Positions 34,962 through 43,364 of a stretch of DNA of 64,000 bases are shown piece after piece. How positions within the stretch are numbered: the stretch's first letter is position 1; each line of letters opens with the position of its first letter. The DNA comes from Marinimicrobium locisalis. Lineage in GTDB: Bacteria > Pseudomonadota > Gammaproteobacteria > Pseudomonadales > Cellvibrionaceae. The translations under genes were made by a program, and so were the position numbers. Below the pieces are notes generated by a model that saw nothing but the letters and a program-made list of their open reading frames with translations, was not told where the DNA came from and did not search any database. The stretch spans positions 45,151 through 109,150 of the forward strand of contig NZ_JBDLLG010000018.1 in the NCBI RefSeq assembly GCF_039822625.1, given 5' to 3'.

Positions 34962-35390
34962 TCACTGTGGCGGTTCGGTCACCAGACCGACCGATGGGGC
35001 GCCCGCGCTTTGCAGTTCGGTCATCAGCTGCACCACGACGCCGTAGCCGACCTCCTGGTCTCCCCAGACCAGTACGGGCGTTTCGGGTTTCTGGCGAAGC
35101 ACTTTACTGACGGTACTTTTGATTTCGGACAGGGGACGTTGTTGCTCCGGGTCACCACCCAGGTTGATGTAATAGCTTCCGTCTTTCTTGACGGATACGA
35201 TCAACGGTTCGGTGTCGTCATCCTCCATGGCCTCGGAGGGGGCTTGGGGCAGCTCGACCTCTACCCCCTGCATCAACAGCGGCGCAGTGATCATGAAAAT
35301 TACCAACAGTACCAACATCACGTCGATGTAAGGAACGACGTTGATCTCGGCCATGGGTTTCTTTTTGACTTTGCGCCCGAACGGGGACAT
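34962..35390 (-). CDS. tolR: Tol-Pal proton channel protein TolR
   Basis: 142-residue ExbD/TolR family protein. One transmembrane helix with the essential Asp (INVVPYIDVMLVLLVIFMITAPLL) lies near residues 16-40, followed by a periplasmic domain. It works with TolQ to harvest proton motive force for TolA. It is 18 nt after tolQ. Confidence 0.96.
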   Translation of the reverse strand: MSPFGRKVKKKPMAEINVVPYIDVMLVLLVIFMITAPLLMQGVEVELPQAPSEAMEDDDTEPLIVSVKKDGSYYINLGGDPEQQRPLSEIKSTVSKVLRQKPETPVLVWGDQEVGYGVVVQLMTELQSAGAPSVGLVTEPPQ

Positions 35391-35408
35391 GTCGTGAACC
35401 TCACTCTA

Positions 35409-36095
35409 TCAGGAAGAGACCTGCTTGCTGTGCACCTGACGGTGCAGAATTGCGGAGAATTCCTCGGCAAACGTCTGGTAGTAGCTGAGCATGGATTCCG
35501 CGCGGGCGGAATAGCGGTTGTAGGCCAGCACGGCGGGAATGGCGGCAAACAGGCCCATGGCCGTGGCCACCAGTGCCTCGGCAATACCCGGCGCCACGGT
35601 GGCGAGGGTGGCCTGCTGAACGTTCGCCAGTCCACGGAAGGAGTTCATGATGCCCCACACGGTGCCGAAGAGCCCGATATAGGGACTGACCGAGGCCACG
35701 CTCGCCAAAAACGGGAGGTGCTGCTCCAGCTTTTCCTCTTCCCGGGTCAGTGCCACGCGCATCGCCCGCTGGCTGCCTTCCATCACCGCTTCGGAGCTGG
35801 CTCCGCTTTGCTGGCGCAACCGGGTAAATTCCTTAAAGCCGGCCCGGAAAATACTCTCCGCGCCTTCGGCGGTTTTGCCATTGCCCTGGCGGTAGAGATG
35901 GTTAAGGTCAATGCCGGACCAAAACTGCCGCTCGAAGCCGTGAAACAGCGCTTTGGCCTTACGCAGATACAGCCCCCGTTGAATAATCATGACCCAGGAG
36001 ATCACGGAGGCGAGAAACAGGAGCAACATCACGAACTGAACCAACAGGCTCGCTTCGGCGATCAGACTCCAGATGGACATGGTTTCTTGAGGCAT
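35409..36095 (-). CDS. tolQ: Tol-Pal proton channel protein TolQ
   Basis: 228-residue MotA/TolQ/ExbB family channel. Three membrane spans: LIAEASLLVQFVMLLLFLASVISWVMII, then SVSPYIGLFGTVWGIM and VAPGIAEALVATAMGLFAAIPAVLAYN, the latter two with the conserved Thr and Ala/Pro residues. I place the start at the ATG at 36095 (PQETMSIW); MSIW five codons later is equally possible. It begins 7 nt after ybgC, so they are cotranscribed. Confidence 0.95.
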   Translation of the reverse strand: MPQETMSIWSLIAEASLLVQFVMLLLFLASVISWVMIIQRGLYLRKAKALFHGFERQFWSGIDLNHLYRQGNGKTAEGAESIFRAGFKEFTRLRQQSGASSEAVMEGSQRAMRVALTREEEKLEQHLPFLASVASVSPYIGLFGTVWGIMNSFRGLANVQQATLATVAPGIAEALVATAMGLFAAIPAVLAYNRYSARAESMLSYYQTFAEEFSAILHRQVHSKQVSS

Positions 36096-36102
36096 AGGAT
36101 CG

Positions 36103-36555
36103 TCAGCTCTCGATTGTGGATGCGATTTTTTGTTGCATTTCCGTTGGGATAGCGCGCGGTTTGAAGCTCTGGCCGTCGACGCAGGCAATGCGAATTAGAC
36201 CGTCACAGAGCTTTTCGTTCCCTCGCCAGACACTTTGATGAAACGTCACGTTTGTGCGGGCCAGTTTGTCGATACGCGCGGTGATGGTCAGTTCATCGTC
36301 CAAACGGGCGGACCGGTGGTACTGAATCTCGGCTTTATGCACCACCAACAGCAAGCCATCGTCCAGAATGGCGGGCTTATCATACCCTAACTGGCGCAGA
36401 AATTCGGTCCGACACCGCTCCATGAATTTCAAATAGTTGACGTAGTACACAATTCCGCCGGCGTCGGTGTCTTCGATGTAGACCCGTACCGGCATGGAAA
36501 ACTCGCCGGTGGCCGGATTTTTTGGCTCAGTGGCCACGGTTTTGTCAAATGCCAT
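36103..36555 (-). CDS. ybgC: Acyl-CoA thioesterase YbgC (tol-pal associated)
   Basis: 150-residue hotdog thioesterase. The family motif YIEDTDAGGIVYYVNYLKFMERCRTE with the catalytic Asp lies near residues 22-48. It acts on acyl-CoA or acyl-ACP thioesters and is regularly first in the tol-pal operon. The ATG at 36555 has GGAGGA about 12 nt upstream and is 4 nt past the ruvB stop, so the ruv and tol units are contiguous. Confidence 0.93.
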   Translation of the reverse strand: MAFDKTVATEPKNPATGEFSMPVRVYIEDTDAGGIVYYVNYLKFMERCRTEFLRQLGYDKPAILDDGLLLVVHKAEIQYHRSARLDDELTITARIDKLARTNVTFHQSVWRGNEKLCDGLIRIACVDGQSFKPRAIPTEMQQKIASTIES

Positions 36556-36559
36556 CGCG

Positions 36560-37582
36560 CTAAGAGTCCTCCCGCAAGCGTTTGGGCAAGTCCACTCCAA
36601 AGTGCAGATAGGCGTTGGCCGTGAGAATGCGACCCCGGGGGGTGCGAGCCATAAACCCCTGCTGAATCAGGTAGGGCTCGATCACATCTTCAATGGTGCC
36701 CCGCTCCTCGCTGATGGCCGCCGCCAGACTCTCGACACCCACGGGGCCGCCATCGAAGTTATCCATCAGCGCCAACAGCAGGCGCCGGTCCATGTGATCG
36801 AACCCACGCTCGTCCACCTTAAGCATGTTGAGCGCCAAATCGGCCATTTCCGAGGTCACCACGCCGTCACCCCGCATCTCGGCATAGTCCCGCACGCGGC
36901 GCAGCAGGCGATTGGCCACCCGTGGCGTGCCCCGCGCCCGCTTGGCCACCTCGACCGCCCCCGTTTCATCCATGCGTACGCCGATCAGCTCGGCCGCCCG
37001 GAGCACAATGCGGGTCAGATCCGCCACGGAGTAGAACTCCAGCCGCTGAACGATGCCGAAGCGATCGCGCAGGGGCGAGGTCAGCAGGCCCGCCCGAGTG
37101 GTGGCGCCCACTAGGGTGAATGGCGGCAGGTCGAGCTTAATGGAGCGAGCGGCGGGGCCTTCGCCGATCATGATATCGAGCTGAAAATCCTCCATGGCCG
37201 GGTAGAGAATCTCTTCCACCACGGGGCTGAGTCGGTGGATTTCATCGATAAACAGCACATCCCCGGGCTCAAGGTTGGTCATCAGCGCGGCGAGGTCGCC
37301 GGCCTTCTCCAAGACCGGGCCGGAGGTGCTTTTGAGGGCTACTCCCATTTCGGTGGCGATGATGTTGGCCAGGGTGGTTTTGCCCAGGCCGGGGGGGCCG
37401 AATACCAGAGTATGATCCAGTGCCTCGCCCCGTTTCTGGGCGGCGCCGATAAAAATTTCCATCTGCTCGCGCACGGCGGGCTGGCCGATGTAGTCCGTCA
37501 GGGCCTTGGGCCGCACGGCGCGGTCAATCACATCTTCCCGCTCGCGCGGTGCCGGGTCGATCAGGCGATCTGTCTCAATCAT
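36560..37582 (-). CDS. ruvB: Holliday junction branch migration helicase RuvB
   Basis: 340-residue AAA+ motor. Walker A GPPGLGKTTLA and Walker B VLFIDEIHRLS are intact, followed by the sensor GATTRAG and arginine-finger region LRDRFG, and a C-terminal winged helix (GPVGVESLAAAISEERGTIEDVIEPYLIQQGF). It drives branch migration with RuvA. It is preceded by ruvA after about 120 nt. Confidence 0.98.
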   Translation of the reverse strand: MIETDRLIDPAPREREDVIDRAVRPKALTDYIGQPAVREQMEIFIGAAQKRGEALDHTLVFGPPGLGKTTLANIIATEMGVALKSTSGPVLEKAGDLAALMTNLEPGDVLFIDEIHRLSPVVEEILYPAMEDFQLDIMIGEGPAARSIKLDLPPFTLVGATTRAGLLTSPLRDRFGIVQRLEFYSVADLTRIVLRAAELIGVRMDETGAVEVAKRARGTPRVANRLLRRVRDYAEMRGDGVVTSEMADLALNMLKVDERGFDHMDRRLLLALMDNFDGGPVGVESLAAAISEERGTIEDVIEPYLIQQGFMARTPRGRILTANAYLHFGVDLPKRLREDS

Positions 37583-37703
37583 GGGCGTTACTCAGTAGCT
37601 CGCAAACCGGGCCACAGTCTACCAGACCTGAGGGAGGGCTCTAACCTTATCGACGCGCTTGGCTCAGGCGCTCGATTACCCCCTTAACCCTGGCTGAGGG
37701 CTT

Positions 37704-38321
37704 TTATCCCTGGCTGAGGGCTCTCAACGCCAAACGAATTAGCTCCTGGCTGCCGGCGCCGGGGTTCTGGCGGGCGGCGGCGGTGATCATGCGGGTGGCT
37801 TCGGTGGGTTTGTATCCCAGGGCGACGAGGGCGCTTTCGGCCTCTTCTTGGTGGTCGTTGCCAGCGGGACCGGGTTCGGGGATTAGGTCGCCGGCCAGGT
37901 CTTGCCGGGGCATTTCCCAGCCTTTGAGGCGGTCGCGCAGTTCGATGACGAGTCGTTCGGCGGTTTTTTTGCCGACACCGGGTACTTTGGTGAGGGCGTT
38001 GACTTTGTCTTCGCGCACGCAGCGGGCGACGTCGTCGGCTTCCATCCCGGAGAGGATGGCGATGGCCATTTTGGGTCCGACGCCGCTGACTTTGATGAGG
38101 GTGCGAAATAGCCGCCGGTCGCGTTCTTCGGCGAAGGCGAATAGTTGATGTGAGGTTTCGCTGACGGCGAGGTGGGTGTGGAGTATGACTTCTTCGCCGC
38201 GCTCGGGGAGCCGGTAGAAGGTGGTCATGGGGGCTTGGACTTCGTAACCGACTCCACCCACGTCGATGAGCAGGTGCGGTGGTTGTCTTTCCAGCAGTGT
38301 GCCTCTGAGCCGTCCGATCAT
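37704..38321 (-). CDS. ruvA: Holliday junction binding protein RuvA
   Basis: 205-residue DNA-binding subunit of RuvAB. The start MIGRLRGTLLE is the family N-terminus (ATG at 38321). Domain II has two helix-hairpin-helix motifs (LIKVSGVGPKMAIAIL and LTKVPGVGKKTAERLVIEL). Domain III at the end (ALVALGYKPTEATRMI) contacts RuvB. A direct repeat of about 15 nt, CCCTGGCTGAGGGCT, occurs at its 3' end and again just past the stop. Confidence 0.97.
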   Translation of the reverse strand: MIGRLRGTLLERQPPHLLIDVGGVGYEVQAPMTTFYRLPERGEEVILHTHLAVSETSHQLFAFAEERDRRLFRTLIKVSGVGPKMAIAILSGMEADDVARCVREDKVNALTKVPGVGKKTAERLVIELRDRLKGWEMPRQDLAGDLIPEPGPAGNDHQEEAESALVALGYKPTEATRMITAAARQNPGAGSQELIRLALRALSQG

Positions 38322-38520
38322 AGTGTCCGTTACCCCAATTATTTGGTCTATTTCGTGGTTGGACCGGCCCAACGCCTCAAAAAGGCACTATCCGTATCCC
38401 CACTTTCTTGTCTACTCTGGCGCTTTACTGAATATAAAACTGTGGTGCATCTGATCGAATCCGGCCCAAGGCGGGGTGCACCCTTCGTGAACCCGCCGTG
38501 AACCCATCCAGCTCCAGCTA

Positions 38521-38636
38521 GTCCGGCCCGATGCCGGGTATAGCCTTCGGGGACCCGCCGTAAATCCATCCCTGGAGGCTTCTCATCGGCATCCATGCCT
38601 CAGAGAGTCCCCGAAGGCTATACCCGGCACCGGTCC
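38521..38636. repeat. Long hairpin repeat, copy A
   Basis: A 22-nt arm (38533-38554) is perfectly inverted at 38607-38628. The 52-nt centre starts CCGCCGTAAATCCATCCCTG and is related to the centres of the copies at 38727, 40235 and 40472. A shorter outer stem (GTCCGG/CCGGTC) extends it. A half copy without its right arm precedes it (about 38455-38510). Confidence 0.85.
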
Positions 38637-38726
38637 TCAGTGCCACCGATTTAACTTAAATTCCACCACCTCCGTTGAAAGGAGAGGGGGAGGCGAACGT
38701 GGTATTCACGATCTACAGCGTTCGTA

Positions 38727-38837
38727 GGCTTGGTGGGTGGTAGGGGGGTCCCAGACCGTGGAGCGCGGGATTCGCGATTCGAGCCTACAGGGATGTATTC
38801 ACGGCGTGTCTGGGACCCCCCTACCACCCACCAAGCC
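38727..38837. repeat. Long hairpin repeat, copy B
   Basis: Perfect 30-bp inverted arms, 38727-38756 and 38808-38837, around a 51-nt centre that starts CGTGGAGCGCGGGATTCGCG. The centre matches the reverse complement of copy C's with about two differences, but the arms are unrelated to those of copy C. Confidence 0.9.
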
Positions 38838-38869
38838 GGACTCTCCGCAACCTCTGTAGTGTATGGAGG

Positions 38870-39388
38870 TTATACCACCCTGCCCCGCCGAAAGCTTCGT
38901 TTGCCGGCCAGCGCGATCAATTGATCCTGGGTATTTGCATGGCAGAGTGCCACCGCCAAAGCATCCGCCGCGTCCTCTTGGGGGGTGCCAGCGAGCCGCA
39001 ACAACGTTTTGACCATATGCTGCACCTGAGTCTTATCCGCCGCGCCCGTGCCCACCACCGACTGCTTCACCTTGCGGGCCTCGTACTCATAAACCGGCAT
39101 ATCCTGCACCACGGCGGCCGTGATGGCCGCGCCCCGGGCCTGACCCAGCTTAAGGGCCGAGCTGGCGTTCTTCGCCATAAACACCTGCTCAATAGCCACC
39201 ATATCCGGGCCCTGTTGCTGCACGATCTGAGTGATAGCGTCGAATATCACTTTGAGCCTGGACGGCAGGTCGCCGTCCGGCACGCGGATAACGCCGCTGG
39301 TGACGTAGGCCACTTTGCCGCCCAGGCGTTCGATGACGCCGAAGCCGGTTTTGCGCGAGCCGGGGTCGATCCCCAGTATGCGGGTCAT
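38870..39388 (-). CDS. ruvC: Holliday junction resolvase RuvC
   Basis: 172-residue endonuclease that cuts Holliday junctions. Catalytic acids are in GIDPGSRKTG (Asp7-type), AIEQVFMAKN (Glu) and the C-terminal EDAADALAVALCH (two Asp). The ATG at 39388 has AGAGG 7 nt upstream; a GTG two codons earlier is less likely. It is 25 nt after yebC and is separated from ruvA by 548 nt filled with hairpin repeats, which is unusual since ruvC and ruvA are normally close. Confidence 0.96.
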   Translation of the reverse strand: MTRILGIDPGSRKTGFGVIERLGGKVAYVTSGVIRVPDGDLPSRLKVIFDAITQIVQQQGPDMVAIEQVFMAKNASSALKLGQARGAAITAAVVQDMPVYEYEARKVKQSVVGTGAADKTQVQHMVKTLLRLAGTPQEDAADALAVALCHANTQDQLIALAGKRSFRRGRVV

Positions 39389-39413
39389 GGCCACCTCTGG
39401 GGGCGTCGGCCCC

Positions 39414-40157
39414 CTATGCGTTCAACTCTTCCATCACCGCGTCGGGGATGTCGCCGTTGGTATAAACGTTCTGCACGTCGTCCAGGTCTTCGAGCATGTC
39501 GACCAGGGCCAGCAGTTTTTCGGCGCCGTCCTTGTCCAGCTCAATGGTGGTGGACGGCAGCATGATGATTTCGCTGTTGCTGGGTTCGAAGCCCGCTTCG
39601 ATGAGGGCTTCCTTGACGGCGAAGTATTCTTCAAAGGGGGTCCGCACGTCCAGGGTGCCGTCGCTGTTGGTGACAATATCCTCGGCACCAGCCTCCAGGG
39701 CGGTTTCCATGATGTCTTCTTCGGTCACGCCTTCAAAGCTGATCTGGCCCATGCGGGTAAACAGGTAGGCCACGGAGCCGTCGGTGCCGAGGTTGCCGCC
39801 GCGTTTGCTAAAGGCGTGGCGCACTTCGGAGACGGTGCGGTTTTTGTTGTCGGTCATGCATTCGACGAGCACGGCGACGCCGTTGTTGCCGTAGCCTTCG
39901 TAGGTGGTTTCTTCGTAGTTGTCGCCTTCACCGGCCCCTGCCCCGCGCGCGATGGCCTTGTCGATGGTGTCTTTTTTCATGTTGTTGGCGAGGGCTTTGT
40001 CCATCGCCGTGCGCAGGCGGGGGTTGTCTTCGGGCGCGGCCCCGCCTTTGGCGGCGACGGTAAGTTCGCGAATGATTTTGGTGAAGACTTTACCGCGCTT
40101 GGCATCTTGGGCGGCTTTGCGGTGTTTGATGTTTGCCCATTTACTATGGCCAGCCAT
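39414..40157 (-). CDS. yebC: YebC/PmpR family regulator (TACO1-type)
   Basis: 247-residue protein. MAGHSKWANIKHRKAAQDAKRGKVFTK is the invariant start of the family, and TYEGYGNNGVAVLVECMTDNKNRT is a further signature. The family has been described as a transcription regulator and, more recently, as a translation factor that relieves ribosome stalling at proline runs. It sits between aspS and ruvC, as in pseudomonads. Confidence 0.96.
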   Translation of the reverse strand: MAGHSKWANIKHRKAAQDAKRGKVFTKIIRELTVAAKGGAAPEDNPRLRTAMDKALANNMKKDTIDKAIARGAGAGEGDNYEETTYEGYGNNGVAVLVECMTDNKNRTVSEVRHAFSKRGGNLGTDGSVAYLFTRMGQISFEGVTEEDIMETALEAGAEDIVTNSDGTLDVRTPFEEYFAVKEALIEAGFEPSNSEIIMLPSTTIELDKDGAEKLLALVDMLEDLDDVQNVYTNGDIPDAVMEELNA

Positions 40158-40234
40158 AAATGGTCTCCATTTACCGTTCTGTTATTGGATTGTTTGTCTT
40201 TTGCTCTTGAGCTAATGGTGGTGGCATCACGTCC

Positions 40235-40345
40235 GGTCCGGTGTGGGGTACACCCTTGCCGGACACGCCGTGAATACGTCCCTGTAGGCTCGAGTCGCGA
40301 ATCCCGCGCTCCACGGTCCGGCAAGGGTGTACCCCACACCGGACC
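40235..40345. repeat. Long hairpin repeat, copy C
   Basis: Perfect 30-bp inverted arms, 40235-40264 and 40316-40345, around a 51-nt centre starting ACGCCGTGAATACGTCCCTG. It is in the opposite orientation to copy B. It lies between aspS and yebC. Confidence 0.9.
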
Positions 40346-40471
40346 TCTGTACTGGCGTAGCAACTTGCCCCAAGATCTCGCGGTGATGGAGTACCTTACT
40401 TCCTGCCACCCTGCGCCTTCGCTAACGGGGCCCCGCGAAGTGGCAACGTTTCTTGCGAAGTGCCGCAGTGA

Positions 40472-40581
40472 GCCAGGGGTCGGGGTAACGCTTCCGGGAC
40501 CGTGAGCCGTGGGACTAGCGCTCTCGAGCTTACAGGGACGTACTTGCAGCGTGTCCCGGAAGCGTTACCCCGACCCCTGGC
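40472..40581. repeat. Long hairpin repeat, copy D
   Basis: Perfect 29-bp inverted arms, 40472-40500 and 40553-40581, around a 52-nt centre starting CGTGAGCCGTGGGACTAGCG, which is a diverged copy of the copy B centre. The right arm ends about 30 nt from the aspS stop, so it could also stop or protect the aspS transcript. Confidence 0.9.
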
Positions 40582-40611
40582 GCTGGTTCACTGCCTTACT
40601 GGCAAATAAAC

Positions 40612-42393
40612 CTACTCGCTCGCCGGCTTCTCTTTCTTGCGCAGGCGGATATTCAGCTCTTTCAGCTGGATGTCATCCACCGCGCCCGGAGCGTCAGTCA
40701 TGACGCAGGCGGCGCTCTGAGTTTTCGGGAAAGCGATCACATCCCGAATGGAGCTGGCGCCGACCATCAGCATAACCAGACGGTCCAGACCAAAGGCCAG
40801 GCCGCCGTGGGGTGGTGCACCGTACTTCAGGGCGTCGAGCAAGAAGCCGAACTTCTCGCGCTGCTCCTCTTCACCAATCCCCAGAGCACGGAAAACCGCC
40901 TGCTGCATGTTCTGATTATGGATACGGATAGAGCCACCACCCAGCTCGGTACCGTTCAGAACCATATCATAAGCACGGGAGAGCGCCTCGCCCGGGTTCT
41001 TTTCCAGCTCTTCCGGGCTGCAGGAAGGCGCGGTGAACGGGTGGTGCAGGCTGTTCAGGGAACCGTCGTCTTCCTCTTCGAACATGGGGAAGTCGACCAC
41101 CCACAGTGGAGCCCAGTCACGAGTGTACAGGTCCAGGTCTTCGCCCAGCTTGCAGCGCAGCGCGCCCAGGGCTTCGCTCACCACGGTGGCTTTGTCCGCA
41201 CCGAAGAAGATCAGGTCGCCGTTTTCCGCCTCCACGCGCTCCAGAATGCCTTTGCGGGCCTCCAGGGGCAGGAATTTGACGATGGGCGACTGCAACCCTT
41301 CTTCCAGGTCATTTTTGTCGTTGACCTTGATGTAGGCCAGGCCCTTGGCACCGTAGATGCTGACGAATTTGGTGTAATCGTCAATCTGCTTACGAGTGAG
41401 TTTCTCATTGCCGCCGGGCACTTTCAGAGCGGTGACGCGGCCTTTGGGGTCTTTGGCCGGGCCGGAGAAGACTTTAAAGTCCACTTCGCCCATCAGGTCC
41501 TTCACATCGACCAATTCCAGCGGGATGCGCAGGTCCGGCTTGTCGGAGCCATATTTTTTCATGGCCTCGGCATAGGTCATGCGGGGGAATTCGCCCAGGT
41601 CCACGTCCTTCAGTTCGGTGAACAGCTGGCGCACCATGCCTTCGGTGATCGCCATGATCCCGTCCTCATCCATGAAGGAGGTCTCGATATCAATTTGGGT
41701 GAATTCCGGCTGGCGATCGGCCCGCAGGTCTTCGTCGCGAAAGCACTTGGCGATCTGGTAGTAACGGTCGAAACCGGAGACCATCAGCAGCTGCTTGAAC
41801 AACTGAGGGGACTGCGGCAGGGCAAAGAATTTGCTCTCGTGGGTACGCGAAGGTACCAAGTAGTCCCGCGCGCCCTCTGGGGTCGCTCGGGTGAGGATCG
41901 GGGTTTCAATGTCCAGAAAGCCCTGCTCGTCCAGGTAGTTGCGGACCACATTGGTCAACTTGGAGCGAAACCGCAGGCTTTTTTGCATTTCCGCCCGGCG
42001 CAGGTCCAGGTAACGGAATTTCAGACGCACATCCTCGCCCACGGAGGAGTGGGAATCCAGCGGGAAGGGCGTGGTTTCCGCCTCGTTGAGAATGGTCAGG
42101 GCGGTGCCGTAGACTTCGACCTCGCCCGTGGCCATATTGGGGTTAACCGTGGCGGGGTCCCGCGCCCGCACCTTACCGGTGACCTGCAGCACATATTCGC
42201 CACGAACACGATCGGCCAGATCGAAGTGTTCACCGGTATCCGGGTCGAATACCACCTGAACAATACCCTCCCGGTCCCGCAGGTCGATAAAAATTACACC
42301 ACCGTGGTCCCGGCGGCGATCAACCCACCCGCTGAGGGTTACTTCCCGATCGATGTCTTTGGCTGTCAGTGTGCCACAGTAATCACTGCGCAT
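40612..42393 (-). CDS. aspS: Aspartyl-tRNA synthetase AspS
   Basis: 593-residue class II synthetase. The N-terminal anticodon-binding OB fold (VTLSGWVDRRRDHGGVIFIDLRDREG), motif 2 region (FRDEDLRADRQPEFTQID), the bacterial GAD insertion, and motif 3 (GLAFGLDRLVMLM) are all present. The length is normal for the bacterial type. An FmdB-type gene lies 51 nt upstream. It may be discriminating (Asp only) or not; this cannot be told by eye. Confidence 0.98.
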   Translation of the reverse strand: MRSDYCGTLTAKDIDREVTLSGWVDRRRDHGGVIFIDLRDREGIVQVVFDPDTGEHFDLADRVRGEYVLQVTGKVRARDPATVNPNMATGEVEVYGTALTILNEAETTPFPLDSHSSVGEDVRLKFRYLDLRRAEMQKSLRFRSKLTNVVRNYLDEQGFLDIETPILTRATPEGARDYLVPSRTHESKFFALPQSPQLFKQLLMVSGFDRYYQIAKCFRDEDLRADRQPEFTQIDIETSFMDEDGIMAITEGMVRQLFTELKDVDLGEFPRMTYAEAMKKYGSDKPDLRIPLELVDVKDLMGEVDFKVFSGPAKDPKGRVTALKVPGGNEKLTRKQIDDYTKFVSIYGAKGLAYIKVNDKNDLEEGLQSPIVKFLPLEARKGILERVEAENGDLIFFGADKATVVSEALGALRCKLGEDLDLYTRDWAPLWVVDFPMFEEEDDGSLNSLHHPFTAPSCSPEELEKNPGEALSRAYDMVLNGTELGGGSIRIHNQNMQQAVFRALGIGEEEQREKFGFLLDALKYGAPPHGGLAFGLDRLVMLMVGASSIRDVIAFPKTQSAACVMTDAPGAVDDIQLKELNIRLRKKEKPASE

Positions 42394-42444
42394 AAGGCGT
42401 TCCCGTTATTGTTGCGATCTCAATTCAAGGTTACCGACCGGCCG

Positions 42445-42723
42445 TCAGCCGGTCGCCGAGCTGGAGGATGACGACGTGGCGGCTTTACTCTCGCCGCTGG
42501 CGGCGGAGGCCTTTTTGTCACCCGCAATGTTTTTCTGATTGGACTTTTTGAAGTCCGTCTCGTACCAGCCACCGCCTTTCAGGCGGAAACCGGCGGCCGA
42601 GATTTTCTTTTTCAGGCTAGCCTGGCCACAGGCCGGGCAGTCCACCAGGGGCTCGTCGCTGAGCTTCTGAAGCGCTTCCATTTGATGCGCACAGGATTGG
42701 CACTGATATTCATAGATGGGCAT
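42445..42723 (-). CDS. FmdB-family zinc ribbon protein
   Basis: 92-residue small protein. MPIYEYQCQSCAHQMEALQKLSD with CxxC and VDCPACG with a second CxxC form a zinc ribbon. The C-terminal half is low complexity, rich in Ala, Ser and Lys, ending in a Ser-run. FmdB-type genes are regularly found before aspS in gammaproteobacteria. The start at 42723 follows the family. The function is not defined; a hairpin (GACCGGC/GCCGGTC) spans its stop codon. Confidence 0.9.
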   Translation of the reverse strand: MPIYEYQCQSCAHQMEALQKLSDEPLVDCPACGQASLKKKISAAGFRLKGGGWYETDFKKSNQKNIAGDKKASAASGESKAATSSSSSSATG

Positions 42724-42916
42724 TGTGATGTTCCTCAATCAAACGCTCGTGCGAGCGATCAACGTCTTTGGCGACGCCGGCAATGCCGCACAGGGCCAAA
42801 AAACGCGCGATTATAACCCAATGGGGCGCCAGCGAGAACCGGGTTGGCCGTTTTCCGCGGGGAAGCGGAGGCTTTCCCTATTTAGGGGCACGCCGGCGAA
42901 TTTAAAGGGGCGGGCC

Positions 42917-43228
42917 TCAAAGATCGACGCCCAGGGTGTTGCCTTCATAGACGACGGGGACAAAGCTCAGCGGTCCGACACAGCCCTCGGGGCCGTTGAG
43001 AGCCTGCCCGGAACGCAGGTCAAACTCAATGCCGTGGGCCGGACAGCGCAGGCGGTCACCGGCCACGCTGGCTTTGTGCAGCGGAGCGTCCATATGGGGG
43101 CAGCGGTTGGTCAGAAGATAGGTTCGCCCGTCCTCCTGGAGCAAAAGCAGCTCACGACCGGCGACCCGGAAGACCCGCCGGTAGCCATCGTGCAGCTTGT
43201 GCAAGGTTTCCAGCGCTTGATAGGCCAT
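42917..43228 (-). CDS. Small Rieske [2Fe-2S] protein
   Basis: 103-residue protein with a Rieske domain: CPHMDAPLH (CxH) and CPAHGIEFDL (CxxH), spaced 17-18 residues apart, are the cluster ligands. It resembles NirD-like or dioxygenase ferredoxin subunits. The ATG at 43228 (MAYQAL) is preferred; GAGGA lies upstream. No oxygenase partner is adjacent, so it is an orphan electron carrier. It is divergent from the DUF1704 gene. Confidence 0.88.
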   Translation of the reverse strand: MAYQALETLHKLHDGYRRVFRVAGRELLLLQEDGRTYLLTNRCPHMDAPLHKASVAGDRLRCPAHGIEFDLRSGQALNGPEGCVGPLSFVPVVYEGNTLGVDL

Positions 43229-43331
43229 GGGTGTTCTCCTCAAGCAATTCCGCCCCGTAACGCCGACGTAGGTAGTTTCTAAACAGCCTGCTAGACTAGC
43301 ACATTGAAACTGACCCGGGGCCGACCAGCAC

Positions 43332-43349
43332 TATTTAGGGCCCTAAATA
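43332..43349. promoter_or_regulatory. Perfect 18-bp palindrome ahead of the DUF1704 gene
   Basis: TATTTAGGGCCCTAAATA is a perfect palindrome with no spacer. It is centred about 25 nt ahead of the DUF1704 start and about 110 nt ahead of the divergent Rieske start. A repressor site is plausible. The binding protein is unknown. Confidence 0.45.
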
Positions 43350-43364
43350 ACGCGAGCCCCTCGA

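Noticed and set aside
37687..37730. Direct repeat CCCTGGCTGAGGGCT at the end of ruvA as a mobile-element scar
   Set aside because: Only about 15 nt, in place with no intervening element; more likely a local duplication.
39315..40505. Plus-strand frame (396 codons) across yebC and the hairpin repeats
   Set aside because: It runs through repeats and antisense to yebC, so it is not a plausible protein.
38322..40611. CRISPR array or integron attC sites as an explanation of the hairpins
   Set aside because: No regularly spaced short direct repeats, no spacers, no cas or integrase genes; arms are copy-specific inverted repeats rather than the conserved attC boxes.
40807..42471. Long open frame (554 codons) on the plus strand opposite aspS
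   Set aside because: It mirrors the codon structure of aspS and its product resembles no family; GC-rich genes commonly give such antisense frames.
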